The notes beneath the pieces were generated by a model. That model made no database searches. It worked only from the letters and a program-made list of their open reading frames with translations, and had not been told where the DNA came from. A stretch of 64,000 nt of DNA from Radicibacter daui (GTDB taxonomy: Bacteria; Pseudomonadota; Alphaproteobacteria; Radicibacterales; Radicibacteraceae), in contig CP131056.1 in NCBI GenBank assembly GCA_030657355.1, forward strand, positions 3,678,501 through 3,742,500, written 5' to 3'. Every line of letters begins with the position of its first letter. Within the stretch, counting starts at the first letter, position 1. Below, piece by piece: positions 26,060 through 35,766 of the stretch. Position numbers and translations under genes: made by a program.

Positions 26060-27001
26060 TCAGGCACTGTGGCGCCGGATGCGGTGATCGAGCCGGGCAT
26101 CGTCGATACCCGCCGGCTCCGGATGCACGATGACTTCGGCAAGCGGGAAAGCATCCATCACCGCCGCTTCCACCGCATCCATCACCTCATGCACCACATC
26201 GAGTGTCGGGTTACCATCGATTTCCAGGTGGAACTCGATGAACTCGACAGCGCCGGAAGAGCGCGTGCGCAGATCGTGCAACCCGTGCACATGGGCCTCA
26301 GCCAGCACCACGCGTTTCACCTCATCGCGGTAATCCTGCGGCATCTCGCGGTCCATCAGCGTATCGATGGCGGCAAGGGCAATGCGCGCGGCATTGATGA
26401 AGAGATAGATGGCCACCGCCATCGCCATCACCGGATCGACCCACTGCCAGCCGGTGAAGTGGATGATGCCGAGGCTGAGCGACACGGCAAGGATGGTCGC
26501 AAGGTCACCCGTATAATTGAGATTGTCGGCCGCAATCGCCTGCGAGGCGGTGGAGCGGATGACATGGCGCTGATAGACAACCAGCGCGCCGGTCAGCACC
26601 AGCGAGATCGCCATGGCGACAAGGCCGGCCGACAGGGTTTCCACCGGCTGCGGCACGATGAGGCGGCGCACACTGTCCACAGCGATGAAGAGGCCCGAGC
26701 CGCCAACGAAGGCCACCTGACCGAGAGCCGCCAGTGCTTCCGCCTTGCCATGGCCGAAGCGATGGGTGCGGTCAGCCGGCTTGGAGGCCTCGCGCACGCT
26801 GAGCAGCGTGATGCCGGACGCCGCGATATCCGCTGCACTGTCGAGCAGCAGCGACAGCACCGCCGCCGACCCGGTGATCAGCACGGCCACCAGCTTTACC
26901 AGCAGCAGGGTGACAGCAACGCTCACGCTGGCAATGGCCGCGCGGCGCCGCAGGGTCTGGGTGCGGCTGAAAGCCGTCTCGGAGAATGTGGTCTCACTCA
27001 T
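26060..27001 (-). CDS. Cation diffusion facilitator (CDF) metal exporter
   Basis: 313 residues from the ATG at 27001 (MSETTFSETAF). Six membrane helices; the metal-site motifs are SLLLDSAADIAASGI in helix 2 (a D-x3-D pair) and NYTGDLATILA in helix 5 (an N/D-x3-D pair). The HRFGHGKAEALAALGQ loop and the C-terminal cytoplasmic domain with EFHLEIDG and HEVMDAVE are typical. The DxxxD helix-2 site with N/D in helix 5 suits the Fe/Mn (FieF/MntE-like) branch, and the mntR neighbour favours manganese; this is inference. Confidence 0.9.
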   Translation of the reverse strand: MSETTFSETAFSRTQTLRRRAAIASVSVAVTLLLVKLVAVLITGSAAVLSLLLDSAADIAASGITLLSVREASKPADRTHRFGHGKAEALAALGQVAFVGGSGLFIAVDSVRRLIVPQPVETLSAGLVAMAISLVLTGALVVYQRHVIRSTASQAIAADNLNYTGDLATILAVSLSLGIIHFTGWQWVDPVMAMAVAIYLFINAARIALAAIDTLMDREMPQDYRDEVKRVVLAEAHVHGLHDLRTRSSGAVEFIEFHLEIDGNPTLDVVHEVMDAVEAAVMDAFPLAEVIVHPEPAGIDDARLDHRIRRHSA

Positions 27002-27034
27002 GATGGCGCCTGCAATGGCATGGCCGCCGCACAA

Positions 27035-27064
27035 AGAAAACCCCTTGTAGCCCCGGCTACAAGG
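27035..27064 (-). terminator. Perfect hairpin, probable terminator of the methyltransferase gene
   Basis: CCTTGTAGCC (27043-27052) pairs perfectly with GGCTACAAGG (27055-27064). Read on the minus strand it is followed by GGTTTTCTTTG, 52 bases past the methyltransferase stop. It also lies about 40 bases before the CDF ATG, so an additional operator role is possible. Confidence 0.6.
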
Positions 27065-27115
27065 ATATGCCGAGGCCGGGATTTCAAGCCGCGGGCCAAG
27101 ACTTTCTGCGGGCTT

Positions 27116-27946
27116 TCAGCGCCGGCTGGCCTGCAGCGAGAAGGAAAGCGGCAGGCGGGGATGCCCCTCCGGCAGTTTATAGAGGCCGACCTCCGCTGCC
27201 GGCTCCATATTGGCAAAGAGCCGGTAGGGCAGCCGCTCATGTTCATGGAACCAGTCGAGCGCGAGCCCCGCCGCCATCAGGTTGCCGAGGATGGCGGAGA
27301 GCGGATGAATCCATTCATAGGTGCGGGTACTGGCAAGCTGCCGGGTGCTGCCGGTATAGGTCGTCGCAATATCCTGCACGATGGGCGTGCCGGCGGCGGT
27401 GGCGAAATCGAACCAGGGGCGGATCACCCCCTCCACGCTTTCAAAGGCAAGGATGGTCGGGTGGCTCTCCAGCAGGTAAAGCCTGCCACCCGGCGCCAGC
27501 AGCCGTGCGACCGCCCGCGCCCAGCCGGCGATATCCGGCAGCCAGTTGAGAGCACCCCAGGTGACATAGACGTGGTCGAACGCCGCTTCGCCCATCAGGT
27601 CCGGCGCGTCATAGACATTGCCCTCGACAAAACGCGCAGCAAGGCCGGCCTCGGCAGCAAGCTCACGCGCCTTTGCGATGGCGACGGGCGAAAAATCAAG
27701 GCCGGTAACCTCGGCGCCGCGCCGGGCAAGGCGCAGTGTATCGAGCCCGAAATGGCATTGCAGATGGGCAACCCTGAGGCCCCGCACCTCGCCGACTTCG
27801 CCGGCCTCTATCGCCATAAGGTCGTCCCGGCCGGCCAGAAAGGCCGGGATATCGTAAAAGCCGGTGCCGTCACTGGCATGCAGCGCCGCGCGCTCGTCCC
27901 AGTTCCGGCGATTGGCGTCGAAATAGCCCTGCTGCGTCGCATCCAT
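27116..27946 (-). CDS. Class I SAM-dependent methyltransferase
   Basis: 276 residues. Motif I is VAHLQCHFGLDTLRLARRG near residue 60, with LQCHFG in place of the usual E/DxGxG. Motif II region EVTGLDFSPVAIAKAREL, motif ARFVEGNVYD, and the post-core LLAPGGRLYLLESHP complete the Rossmann methyltransferase fold. The HLQCHFG variant is shared by a group of small-molecule methyltransferases, but the substrate is unknown. It is a single gene between the CDF exporter and the divergent GT-like gene at 28080. Confidence 0.85.
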   Translation of the reverse strand: MDATQQGYFDANRRNWDERAALHASDGTGFYDIPAFLAGRDDLMAIEAGEVGEVRGLRVAHLQCHFGLDTLRLARRGAEVTGLDFSPVAIAKARELAAEAGLAARFVEGNVYDAPDLMGEAAFDHVYVTWGALNWLPDIAGWARAVARLLAPGGRLYLLESHPTILAFESVEGVIRPWFDFATAAGTPIVQDIATTYTGSTRQLASTRTYEWIHPLSAILGNLMAAGLALDWFHEHERLPYRLFANMEPAAEVGLYKLPEGHPRLPLSFSLQASRR

Positions 27947-28079
27947 CGTCCGGGCCTATCCTGAATATCCGCAACTTCGGCCCGCAGAATTGACATGGAC
28001 CCTTCCGGCAAATCAAGCCGAGCCTATAGTGTGGCAAAGCCGTTGTGAATGAGATGCCAGATCAGGGAGAACCGGCACC

Positions 28080-28880
28080 ATGCTAGACACCGACATCAGC
28101 CTCTTTGTCGCCACGCCCAGCACTTCGGGCGCCGTAAGCGACATTTACCTGCAGTCGATGCTGACACTGCAATCCACCTGCTCGGCCAATGATGTATTGC
28201 TGGCGGTGTTGACCATCGGGCAGGAAGCCCATGCCGTCGGCGCCCGCAACCTCGCGGTCAGCGAATATCTCAGCAACACCGATTTCTCTCACCTCCTGCT
28301 GGTTGACCCTTCCGTCGGTTTCAATCCGGAAACGGTGGTGCGCTGGCTCACCTTCGACCGCGACATCGTCATCGGCGCGCTGCCCCAGGGCAATATCGAC
28401 TGGGAAAAGATCGGCCGCCTGCCGGAAGAAGCGGCCGCCCGCAACCTGCAGGGCGCGGCGCTGCGTTACGAGCTTGCTTTCCCGGACCCCGACCATATCG
28501 AGGTGACGAGCGGCTTTGCCCAGGTGCTGCATGCGCCGCTCGGCTTCTCGCTCATTCGCCGCGGCGCGCTGGAAAAGCTGGTCGCCGCCCATCAGGACCG
28601 CACCTTTACCGTGCCGGAGGGCGGTTACCTGCGCGCCAATGGCAGCATGGTCAGCCTGTTCGAGCGTGCCATCGACCCGGAAACGAAACTGGCACAGAGC
28701 GAGGATATGGTGTTCTGCCGCCGCGCGCGGGAAGCCGGCTTCGATCTCTGGCTCGATACCCAGTCCCGCGTCGTCAGCACCTCGACCTATTATTTCCGCG
28801 GCGATGTCTCCACCCAGTTCCTGCCGGCCGACGAGCGCCGGGGCGAACGCCGCCCGACCACCGCGAAACTGGGTGCCTGA
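28080..28880 (+). CDS. GT-A-like (glycosyltransferase-fold) protein, possibly inactive
   Basis: 266 residues behind an AGGGAGA site. The order of elements resembles a GT-A fold: an N-terminal VATPSTSGAVSDIYLQSM, then FSHLLLVDPSVGFNPETVVRWL, IVIGALPQ, and a late EDMVFCRRAREAGFDLWLD. In related bacterial proteins the third block normally reads D-x-D-x-GF; here it is DPSVGF, so the second metal-binding aspartate is replaced by Ser. It may therefore be catalytically altered. It runs in the same direction as the receiver-like gene that follows, 41 bases away. Confidence 0.65.
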   Translation: MLDTDISLFVATPSTSGAVSDIYLQSMLTLQSTCSANDVLLAVLTIGQEAHAVGARNLAVSEYLSNTDFSHLLLVDPSVGFNPETVVRWLTFDRDIVIGALPQGNIDWEKIGRLPEEAAARNLQGAALRYELAFPDPDHIEVTSGFAQVLHAPLGFSLIRRGALEKLVAAHQDRTFTVPEGGYLRANGSMVSLFERAIDPETKLAQSEDMVFCRRAREAGFDLWLDTQSRVVSTSTYYFRGDVSTQFLPADERRGERRPTTAKLGA

Positions 28881-28921
28881 GCGACCCCGCGCGCCCCGTT
28901 GCCAAGCCTGGAGTTAGACCT

Positions 28922-29701
28922 TTGAGTGACAAGAAGATTCTGAGCGAGGAAGAACTTGATCGCGTTGCCGAGAAAGAGTTCCTCGACGAGGCGCGCGACA
29001 TCATCAACGGGCTGGAACTCGTGCTGCAGAACTGCCGCATCGGCTCGGTGGAAGCAGAAGATGCCGCAGCCACGCTGAGGCGCGAGGCCAGCAACCTGCA
29101 TCTGCGGGCCCGTGCCTGCCGGCAGGCCACGCTCTCGGTGCTGGCCCAGCGCTTTGACGATTACGCCGCCAGCCTCAAGACGCTGGTGCCGGCCCAGATC
29201 GACGATGTGCAGCGTTATCTCGACCGCATCGGCGCCGCGCTCGATGGCGATGTGGTGGAAGTGGAAAAGGTGCGCACCATCGTGCGCGAGCTGCCGCGCA
29301 GCCAGGGCTTCGACGTCAAGGATGTCGAAGTCATGGAGGTCGAGATCATGCTGGTGATGCCGCAGCGCTCCGCTGCCCGCATCGTCGAGCGTGAGCTGGT
29401 GCAGTGCGGTTACCGTGTCATGAAGGTGCTCGACGAGTTCGAGGCCATCCCGATGGCGGTGCGTGTGCGCCCGGACCTCATTCTGGTCGCCGGCGTGCTC
29501 AAGGAAATCTCGGGCGTCGACCTTTTGAGCGCTCTTTCCGCCATGCCGACGACGGCGGCAATTCCCTCCGCCGTGCTCACAAGCCTTGCGCCCAACCATC
29601 CGGATCTGGCACGGCTACCGCTGCGGTGCGGCCTCATCCGCCGTGGCAGCCATTTCGCCGACGATCTGGCCCAGGTACTGCACCGCTTCGACATCACCTG
29701 A
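28922..29701 (+). CDS. Helical domain plus receiver-like domain lacking the phospho-aspartate
   Basis: 259 residues from a TTG at 28922 preceded by GGAG. Residues 1-120 are almost wholly helical and charged. Residues ~135-255 look like a response-regulator receiver: VEIMLVMPQRSAARIVERELVQCGY, then PDLILVAGVLKEISGVDLLSAL and a late LIRRGSHFADDLAQ. The phospho-accepting Asp (normally LILxD) is Ala here and the acidic pair at the first strand is missing, so it should not be phosphorylated. A pseudo-receiver adaptor is likely. The partner is unknown. It lies between the GT-like gene and zapE. Confidence 0.6.
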   Translation: MSDKKILSEEELDRVAEKEFLDEARDIINGLELVLQNCRIGSVEAEDAAATLRREASNLHLRARACRQATLSVLAQRFDDYAASLKTLVPAQIDDVQRYLDRIGAALDGDVVEVEKVRTIVRELPRSQGFDVKDVEVMEVEIMLVMPQRSAARIVERELVQCGYRVMKVLDEFEAIPMAVRVRPDLILVAGVLKEISGVDLLSALSAMPTTAAIPSAVLTSLAPNHPDLARLPLRCGLIRRGSHFADDLAQVLHRFDIT

Positions 29702-29761
29702 CGGATGGCGGCCTTCCCCATGGGGAGGCCCTTTCCCGGCCAGCAGAAGCAAGCGCAAGAC

Positions 29762-30925
29762 ATGAGCGAGACCGAAGGCCCCCTTCCCCTCTATCGCCGG
29801 AAACTGGCCGAAGGGGCGATCCGTCACGACCCGATGCAGGCGCTGGCGGCGGAAAAGCTGGAGGGGCTCTGGCACCGGCTGAAACACTACCAGCCCACGC
29901 CGCCGCGTCCGCAGCAGGGCGGCCTTCTGCGCTCGCTGTTCCAGCGCCGGCAGGAGGCGCCGCCCACCCTGCGGGTCAGCGACACACCGCAGGGGCTCTA
30001 CCTCTATGGCGGGGTCGGCCGCGGCAAATCCATGCTGATGGATCTGTTCTTCTCCACCGTGCCGCTGGAGAAGAAACGCCGGGTGCATTTCAACGCCTTT
30101 ATGCTGGAGTGCCACGCCCGCCTGCATGAGTGGCGCACGGCCAAACGCGACGGAAAGCTGCCGGCGAGTGCCGGGGACGACCCGATCCGCCCGCTCGCCC
30201 GTCGCATTGCCGATGAAGCCTGGCTTTTGTGCTTCGACGAGTTTCATGTCACCGACATTGCCGATGCGATGATTCTCGGCCGCCTGTTCCTGGCCCTGGA
30301 TGAATGCGGCGTGGTCATCGTCGCCACCAGCAACTGGCCGCCGGACGATCTCTACAAGGACGGGCTCCAGCGCGACCTCTTCGTGCCCTTTATCGGCTGG
30401 CTGAAGCGCCGCTTCGATGTGCTGCACCTCGATAGCCCCAACGACTATCGCCTTGGCCGCATGGAAGGCCGCCCGGTCTATTTCCACCCGCTGGGATCAG
30501 AGACCGACACCGCGCTGGAAGAATGGTTCGAGTTGCTGACCGAGGGGCTGACACCGGCGCCGGAAGTACTGGCCGTCGGCACCCGCACCCTCGCCGTGCC
30601 ACGCTCGGCCGGTGACACCGGCTGGTTTACCTTCGAGGCGCTGTGCACCGAGGCACTGGGGGCGGCCGACTATCTCGTCATCGCCGCGCGCTACCGCAAC
30701 GTCATCCTGGCGGGCGTGCCGAAGCTGTCTTCCCAGCAGAACAATGAGACCAAGCGCCTGCAGCTTCTCATCGACAGCCTCTATGAAAACCGCGTGCGCC
30801 TCATCATCGGCGCGGATACCCCGCCCGAAAAAATCTACGCCGAAGGCCGCCTTGCCTTCGAGTTCGAGCGCACGGTCAGCCGCCTGATGGAGATGCAGGC
30901 CGAGGATTATCTGGACCGGGATTAG
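29762..30925 (+). CDS. zapE: ZapE/AFG1-family ATPase
   Basis: 387 residues from the ATG at 29762. Walker A is GGVGRGKSMLMDLFF near residue 85; Walker B is LLCFDEFHVTDIADAMI near residue 160; VVIVATSNWPPDDLYKDGLQR and the late YRNVILAGVPKL are family blocks. ZapE is an AAA+-like ATPase of the division ring in E. coli, needed under anaerobic or heat stress; the mitochondrial homologue is AFG1/LACE1. In alphaproteobacteria the gene is commonly near central-metabolism genes; here it is a lone gene before the repeat-rich region. Confidence 0.93.
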   Translation: MSETEGPLPLYRRKLAEGAIRHDPMQALAAEKLEGLWHRLKHYQPTPPRPQQGGLLRSLFQRRQEAPPTLRVSDTPQGLYLYGGVGRGKSMLMDLFFSTVPLEKKRRVHFNAFMLECHARLHEWRTAKRDGKLPASAGDDPIRPLARRIADEAWLLCFDEFHVTDIADAMILGRLFLALDECGVVIVATSNWPPDDLYKDGLQRDLFVPFIGWLKRRFDVLHLDSPNDYRLGRMEGRPVYFHPLGSETDTALEEWFELLTEGLTPAPEVLAVGTRTLAVPRSAGDTGWFTFEALCTEALGAADYLVIAARYRNVILAGVPKLSSQQNNETKRLQLLIDSLYENRVRLIIGADTPPEKIYAEGRLAFEFERTVSRLMEMQAEDYLDRD

Positions 30926-30937
30926 CCCTGCTCCCTC

Positions 30938-31218
30938 CTCCCCTCTTGGGAAGGTGCCCGCAAAGCGGGCGGAGGGGTAATGAGCCGCGTTGAGCAAAGG
31001 CCTTTGCCTGAGGGCAATTCATTACCCCCATCCGGCCTGCGGCCACCTTCCCCACGCTGACGCGCAGGGAAGGAACATTCTCCCCCGGCACGGGGGAGAT
31101 GCCGCAAAGCGGCAGTAGGGGATGTGGGCGGAACGGCTTGTCTAAGTCAGTGCCCCGCAGCACCGTCAACACCCCCATCCGGGCTCACGCCCACCTTCCC
31201 CATTCTGGGGAAGGAACA
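30938..31218. repeat. Cluster of mosaic palindromic intergenic repeats
   Basis: The 373 bases between zapE and tuf hold at least four related units: 30938-30992 (CTCCTCCCCTCTTGGGAAGG, then GTGCCCGCAAAGCGGGCGG), 31020-31075 (TTACCCCCATCCGGCCTGCG, then CCACCTTCCCC), 31079-31132 (TCCCCCGGCACGGGGGAG, GCCGCAAAGCGGC, GGGGATG) and 31171-31218 (CCCCATCCGGGCTCACGCCC, CCACCTTCCCC). Adjacent units are in opposite senses, so the block could fold into long hairpins. Related copies are at 8150-8302. Nothing coding is apparent here. Confidence 0.75.
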
Positions 31219-31231
31219 AGCGCCGGGGGCC

Positions 31232-31268
31232 CAAAAGCAAAACGCCCGCCGGTTTCCCGGCGGGCGTC
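31232..31268 (-). terminator. Rho-independent terminator of tuf
   Basis: ACGCCCGCCGG and CCGGCGGGCGT form a perfect stem (31242-31268) around TTTC. On the minus strand it is followed by TTTGCTTTTGG, 31 bases past the tuf stop. Confidence 0.85.
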
Positions 31269-31298
31269 TTTCTTCTTCTCGCGTGAGCGGGAGGAAGA

Positions 31299-32489
<1,191 letters not shown>

Positions 32490-32659
32490 GGCCAGTCCAA
32501 CTTCCTTTGTCGCCCCGGATGAGCCCGGGAACCGGTGAAAACGAAACGGCGGCAAAGCCGCCGATTGCTTAAAACAGCTCGGTGCCCAGGCCGAAGCGGA
32601 TGGGCCGGCCCGACCCTTGCAAATTTGCGCTTGATCCAGGTGATCCAGGGGCTCGGTGG

Positions 32660-32730
32660 AGCGGGTGACGGGAATCGAACCCGCACAGCCAGCTTGGAAG
32701 GCTGGAACTCTACCATTGAGCTACACCCGC
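32660..32730 (-). tRNA. tRNA-Gly (anticodon TCC)
   Basis: 71 bases. The minus strand begins GCGGGTGTAGCTCAATGG; the anticodon loop is CTTCCAA between CCAGC and GCTGG; the T loop is TTCGATT. The 3' CCA is encoded at 32657-32659. It lies between tRNA-Tyr and tuf. Confidence 0.97.
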
Positions 32731-32753
32731 GGGTCCGAGGCTCCGTAGCATGG

Positions 32754-32835
32754 TGGAGGGGGCTGGATTCGAACCAGCGTACGCTATGCGGGCAGATTTA
32801 CAGTCTGCTGCCTTTAACCACTCGGCCACCCCTCC
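32754..32835 (-). tRNA. tRNA-Tyr (anticodon GTA)
   Basis: 82 bases, with the long variable arm of a class II tRNA. The minus strand begins GGAGGGGTGGCCGAGTGG; the anticodon loop is CTGTAAA between GCAGA and TCTGC. The 3' CCA is encoded at 32751-32753. It is first in the tRNA-Tyr, tRNA-Gly, tuf transcript. Confidence 0.97.
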
Positions 32836-33010
32836 GCCCTGCTCGGAACTCCGTAACACCGAAGTGTCCGGTCCGAGCCAAAGCGCGGGCGGATTTGTAG
32901 AAAACTCAGCGGTAATGTCAATGACAAAAGAAGCATGAGATTGCATCTTTGCTGAAAGCCCGCAGAGCGCCTAAGAAGGCGCCTCTTTTCAATTACCGGA
33001 ATATCCCGCC

Positions 33011-33886
33011 ATGCCCCAGCCCCCGCGTCCGAAAAGCTGGAAACCCCGTCCCGATGCCCGCCGCACCGGCGGCGCTTCGCGTCCCGGCCAGTACCAGCCC
33101 CGGCGCCCGGCCCATGCCACCCCGGCTCCGATAGGAGATGGCCGGGTGTGGCTTTTCGGCCTGCATGCGGTGCGCGCGGCCTGGGAAAATGAAGAGCGGG
33201 TAATCCACCGCCTGCTGGCGACGGAAAACGCCCTCCAGAGCTTTGGCCCGCCGGCCGCGCCGGAAGGTGTGGAGCGCCCGGCCGCCCAGCTCGCCGAACG
33301 CGGCCAGATCGACAAGCTGCTGCCGGAAGGCGCGGTGCATCAGGGCCTCGCTATCGAGGTTGACCCGCTGCCGGAAGTCGATCTCAGCGACCTTCTGGTA
33401 GAGGTGCAACTGGCCGGCGATGCCGATCCTGCCCTTCTGGTGGTGCTCGATCAGGTCACCGACCCGCATAATGTCGGCGCCGTGCTGCGCTCGGCCGCCG
33501 CCTTCGGTGCCCGTGCGGTGATTCTCGCCCGCCGTTACGCCCCGGAAGCTACCGGCACGCTCGCCAAGAGCGCCTCGGGCGCGCTCGATGTCGTGCCGCT
33601 CGTGCGCGTGACCAATCTTTCCGCCGCGATTGAAGAGCTGCAATCCGTCGGCGTCTTCTGCGCCGGCTTTGCCGAAGCGGGCGATGCCATGGAGGGCAAT
33701 GCCCGCTTCGCCGGCCCCACCGCGCTCGTCTTTGGCGCCGAGGGCAAGGGCCTGCGGGAAAAGACCATGGCCACTTGCGACGTACTGCTGCGCCTGCCCA
33801 CGCAGGGCGCCATCGGCAGCCTCAACGTCTCCAACGCGGCGGCAGTCGCCCTTTATGAGGCCCGCCGCCAGCGCCTCGTGCGCTGA
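33011..33886 (+). CDS. rlmB: 23S rRNA (guanosine-2251)-2'-O-methyltransferase (TrmH/SpoU family)
   Basis: 291 residues. A Pro/Arg-rich N-terminal tail (~45 residues) precedes the substrate-binding VWLFGLHAVRAAWEN domain. The SPOUT catalytic domain has the three family motifs: VVLDQVTDPHNVGAVLRSA near residue 150 (motif 1), ALVFGAEGKGLRE near residue 240 (motif 2) and LRLPTQGAIGSLNVSNAAAVALYE (motif 3, split). It methylates G2251 of the 23S P loop in E. coli. It is divergent from the tRNA-Tyr/tuf unit. Confidence 0.93.
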   Translation: MPQPPRPKSWKPRPDARRTGGASRPGQYQPRRPAHATPAPIGDGRVWLFGLHAVRAAWENEERVIHRLLATENALQSFGPPAAPEGVERPAAQLAERGQIDKLLPEGAVHQGLAIEVDPLPEVDLSDLLVEVQLAGDADPALLVVLDQVTDPHNVGAVLRSAAAFGARAVILARRYAPEATGTLAKSASGALDVVPLVRVTNLSAAIEELQSVGVFCAGFAEAGDAMEGNARFAGPTALVFGAEGKGLREKTMATCDVLLRLPTQGAIGSLNVSNAAAVALYEARRQRLVR

Positions 33887-34021
33887 TCCCGGGATTATCG
33901 GGTCGGGGGCAATAGTGATTCGAAAGCCGCACGCTTCGGCTCTTGCAGCCGGAGCGTGCTGGCATTAGGGTGCGCACCGCTTCGCAAGAGGACCCTGCCC
34001 CGCAGGGTCCAGCGCATCGGC

Positions 34022-34094
34022 GCCGGATTAGCTCAGCTGGTAGAGCAGCGGTTTTGTAAACCGAAGGTCGCGGGTTCGATCCCTGCATCCGGCA
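34022..34094 (+). tRNA. tRNA-Thr (anticodon TGT)
   Basis: 73 bases, GCCGGATTAGCTCAGCTGG at the 5' end. The anticodon loop is TTTGTAA within GCGGT/ACCGA (the first pair of that stem is a G-A mismatch), and the T loop is TTCGATC. The CCA end is encoded (34095-34097). The 219 bases from here to the next gene at 34317 show no gene. Confidence 0.96.
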
Positions 34095-34316
34095 CCATCC
34101 CTTCCCGGTTATTTCCCTGCTCCTCGAACGGCCACTGTGCGCGCATCCACAGCGGCGGCGCGTGAGCCGGCGTCCCTGACACAACCTTTTCGAATTGACC
34201 CCGAGCTTGCCTTAATCGGGACAAGTTATGCCACGACTGCGCGCTTTTATGGGTTCCTGAGAGTTTTGCCACCGGCCTCCGGGCTGGCGTTTGCAAGACG
34301 GAAAAGGAGAACACCC

Positions 34317-34919
34317 ATGCGCAAGAAGACGCTTTCAATCGCCGCCGCAGCAGCCCTTGCCATTGTCGGCGTTGCCGCCAGCGCCTCTGCCCGCCCGGGA
34401 TATGTCGGGCCCTCCATGAATTTGCGTGCCGGCCCCGGCACCGATTTCCCCGCCGCCGCCCTGATCGCCGCCGGCGCTGCCGTCGAGATTTATGGCTGCC
34501 TTTCCGGCTGGGGCTGGTGCGAGGTTGGCTACAATGGCAATCACGGCTGGGTGTCGGGTCAGTATCTGCAGGTGCCGCAGTATGGGCCGGTCGTCCAGTA
34601 CGGGCCGCAGGTCGGTATCTCGATCACGGTCTTCAACCAGCCGGATTACTGGGATCGCTACTATCGTGGCCGTCCCTTCTACCATCAGTGGGAGCAGCGT
34701 GGCCGTCCGCCCCACCATGTTGTCTATGCGCCGCCGCGTCCGGCCCCGCACCAGCCAGCCCACCCGGCCAACGTTCATTATGACAACCACAACAACTGGC
34801 ACGGTAACGGCCCTAACAATGGCCACGGCAACAACCAGGGCAACTGGCAAGGCAATAACGGCTATGGCAATGGCCATGGCCCGCAGCCCTGCCCCCCGGG
34901 CAACCGTTGCGGCCCCTGA
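34317..34919 (+). CDS. Secreted SH3-domain protein with Asn/His/Gly-rich tail
   Basis: 200 residues with an AAAAGGAGA site. A clear signal peptide (MRKKTLSIAAAAALAIVGVA, then ASASA) is cut around residue 26. Residues ~30-82 form a bacterial SH3 domain (MNLRAGPGTDFPAAALIAAG, then GWGWCEVGYNGNHGWVSGQYL as two motifs). A middle Tyr/Pro-rich part (DYWDRYYRGRPFYHQWEQRG) leads into a tail from ~150 with many Asn, His and Gly, ending in a pair of cysteines. It probably acts in the periplasm or envelope; a metal- or wall-binding tail is a guess. A strong terminator follows. Confidence 0.85.
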   Translation: MRKKTLSIAAAAALAIVGVAASASARPGYVGPSMNLRAGPGTDFPAAALIAAGAAVEIYGCLSGWGWCEVGYNGNHGWVSGQYLQVPQYGPVVQYGPQVGISITVFNQPDYWDRYYRGRPFYHQWEQRGRPPHHVVYAPPRPAPHQPAHPANVHYDNHNNWHGNGPNNGHGNNQGNWQGNNGYGNGHGPQPCPPGNRCGP

Positions 34920-34933
34920 GGCAGCACACGGCT

Positions 34934-34974
34934 AAAAAAGAAGGGCGCCCGTATATCGGGCGCCCTTCTTTTTT
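34934..34974. terminator. Bidirectional terminator
   Basis: A perfect 18-base inverted repeat, AAAAAAGAAGGGCGCCCG / CGGGCGCCCTTCTTTTTT, around TATAT. Both strands end in six T's, so it serves the SH3-protein gene and the convergent nitroreductase gene. Confidence 0.95.
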
Positions 34975-34998
34975 CCTCGCTTCTGGAACGCATCGCCT

Positions 34999-35625
34999 TC
35001 AGAAGATCTGGCAGGCCTCGTCAAAATCGAGCCGCGGGTTACGCGGGAAAGCCTTGCTCTCGTCGCCGTAACCAAGATTGCAGACGAAGGCGACCTTGTA
35101 TTTGCCATCGGCAAAGAACTCGCGGTTGATCGCCTCGGCATCGAAGCCGCCCATCGGGCCGCAGTCGAGCCCGAGTGAGCGGGCAGCCAGCATCATGTAA
35201 GCGCCCTGCAGCCCGACATTAAGCTTGCCGACATGCTCGATGGCCGCCGGCTTGCCGGCAAACCAGGAGCGGGCATCGGCATGGGGCATCAGCTTGGGAA
35301 GCTTTTCGTAGAACTCTGTATCCCATGCCACGATGACGTTGACCGGGGCCGTGCGGGTCTTGTCCTTGTTGCCGTCGGACATGGCGGGCAGCAGCCTGGC
35401 CTTGCCGGCCTCGCTGGTCACGAAGATGAAACGCGTCGGGCCGCTGTTGGCCGTGGTCGGCCCCCATTTGGCCAGATCGTAGAGCTCGCGCAGCACGGCT
35501 TCGGGCACCGGCTTGTCGAGCCAGGCATAATGCGTATGCGCCTTGCGGAAGAGCTGGTCGAGTGCGGCATCCGCCAGCACATCCCTTGCCGGCTGCCCGG
35601 CATCGCCTTTCGTCACCACATTCAT
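34999..35625 (-). CDS. Nitroreductase-family protein, RutE-like
   Basis: 208 residues from the ATG at 35625, which has GGGGCGG eight bases upstream; an ATG six codons earlier also fits. The [22 protein letters not shown] block (FMN-binding Asn/Ser), [24 protein letters not shown] and the late [18 protein letters not shown] match RutE/HadB-type nitroreductases. RutE reduces malonic semialdehyde in pyrimidine breakdown; no other rut genes are here, so a general reductase is as likely. An inverted repeat lies upstream. Confidence 0.85.
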   Translation of the reverse strand: MNVVTKGDAGQPARDVLADAALDQLFRKAHTHYAWLDKPVPEAVLRELYDLAKWGPTTANSGPTRFIFVTSEAGKARLLPAMSDGNKDKTRTAPVNVIVAWDTEFYEKLPKLMPHADARSWFAGKPAAIEHVGKLNVGLQGAYMMLAARSLGLDCGPMGGFDAEAINREFFADGKYKVAFVCNLGYGDESKAFPRNPRLDFDEACQIF

Positions 35626-35662
35626 CGTTACCGCCCCATCCATCGGTTACAAAAACAATGAT

Positions 35663-35679
35663 AGTTCCGAAAAGGAACT
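35663..35679. promoter_or_regulatory. Inverted repeat upstream of the nitroreductase gene
   Basis: AGTTCC-GAAAA-GGAACT, 38 bases before the preferred start. Its position suits an operator for a repressor or activator; no regulator gene is adjacent. Confidence 0.35.
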
Positions 35680-35766
35680 GTCAGGGTCGATGGTAGGAAG
35701 ACAGCAGTGGTGCGGCTAGGAAGCGGATCACAGTCCGGCGGGCGGCCAGAACCGGCAGGAAAGGCC

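Noticed and set aside
27002-27115. A yybP-ykoY manganese riboswitch before the CDF exporter
   Set aside because: The conserved GGGGAGTA-type loops are absent; the hairpin found is better read as the terminator of the methyltransferase gene.
26027-27964. 645-codon plus-strand frame opposite the CDF and methyltransferase genes
   Set aside because: It spans two real opposite genes and their intergenic terminator, which no true gene would do; composition is His/Arg/Gly-rich.
30926-31298. A CRISPR array in the zapE-tuf interval
   Set aside because: The repeats are palindromic, of unequal length and spacing, with opposite senses, and there are no cas genes in the window.
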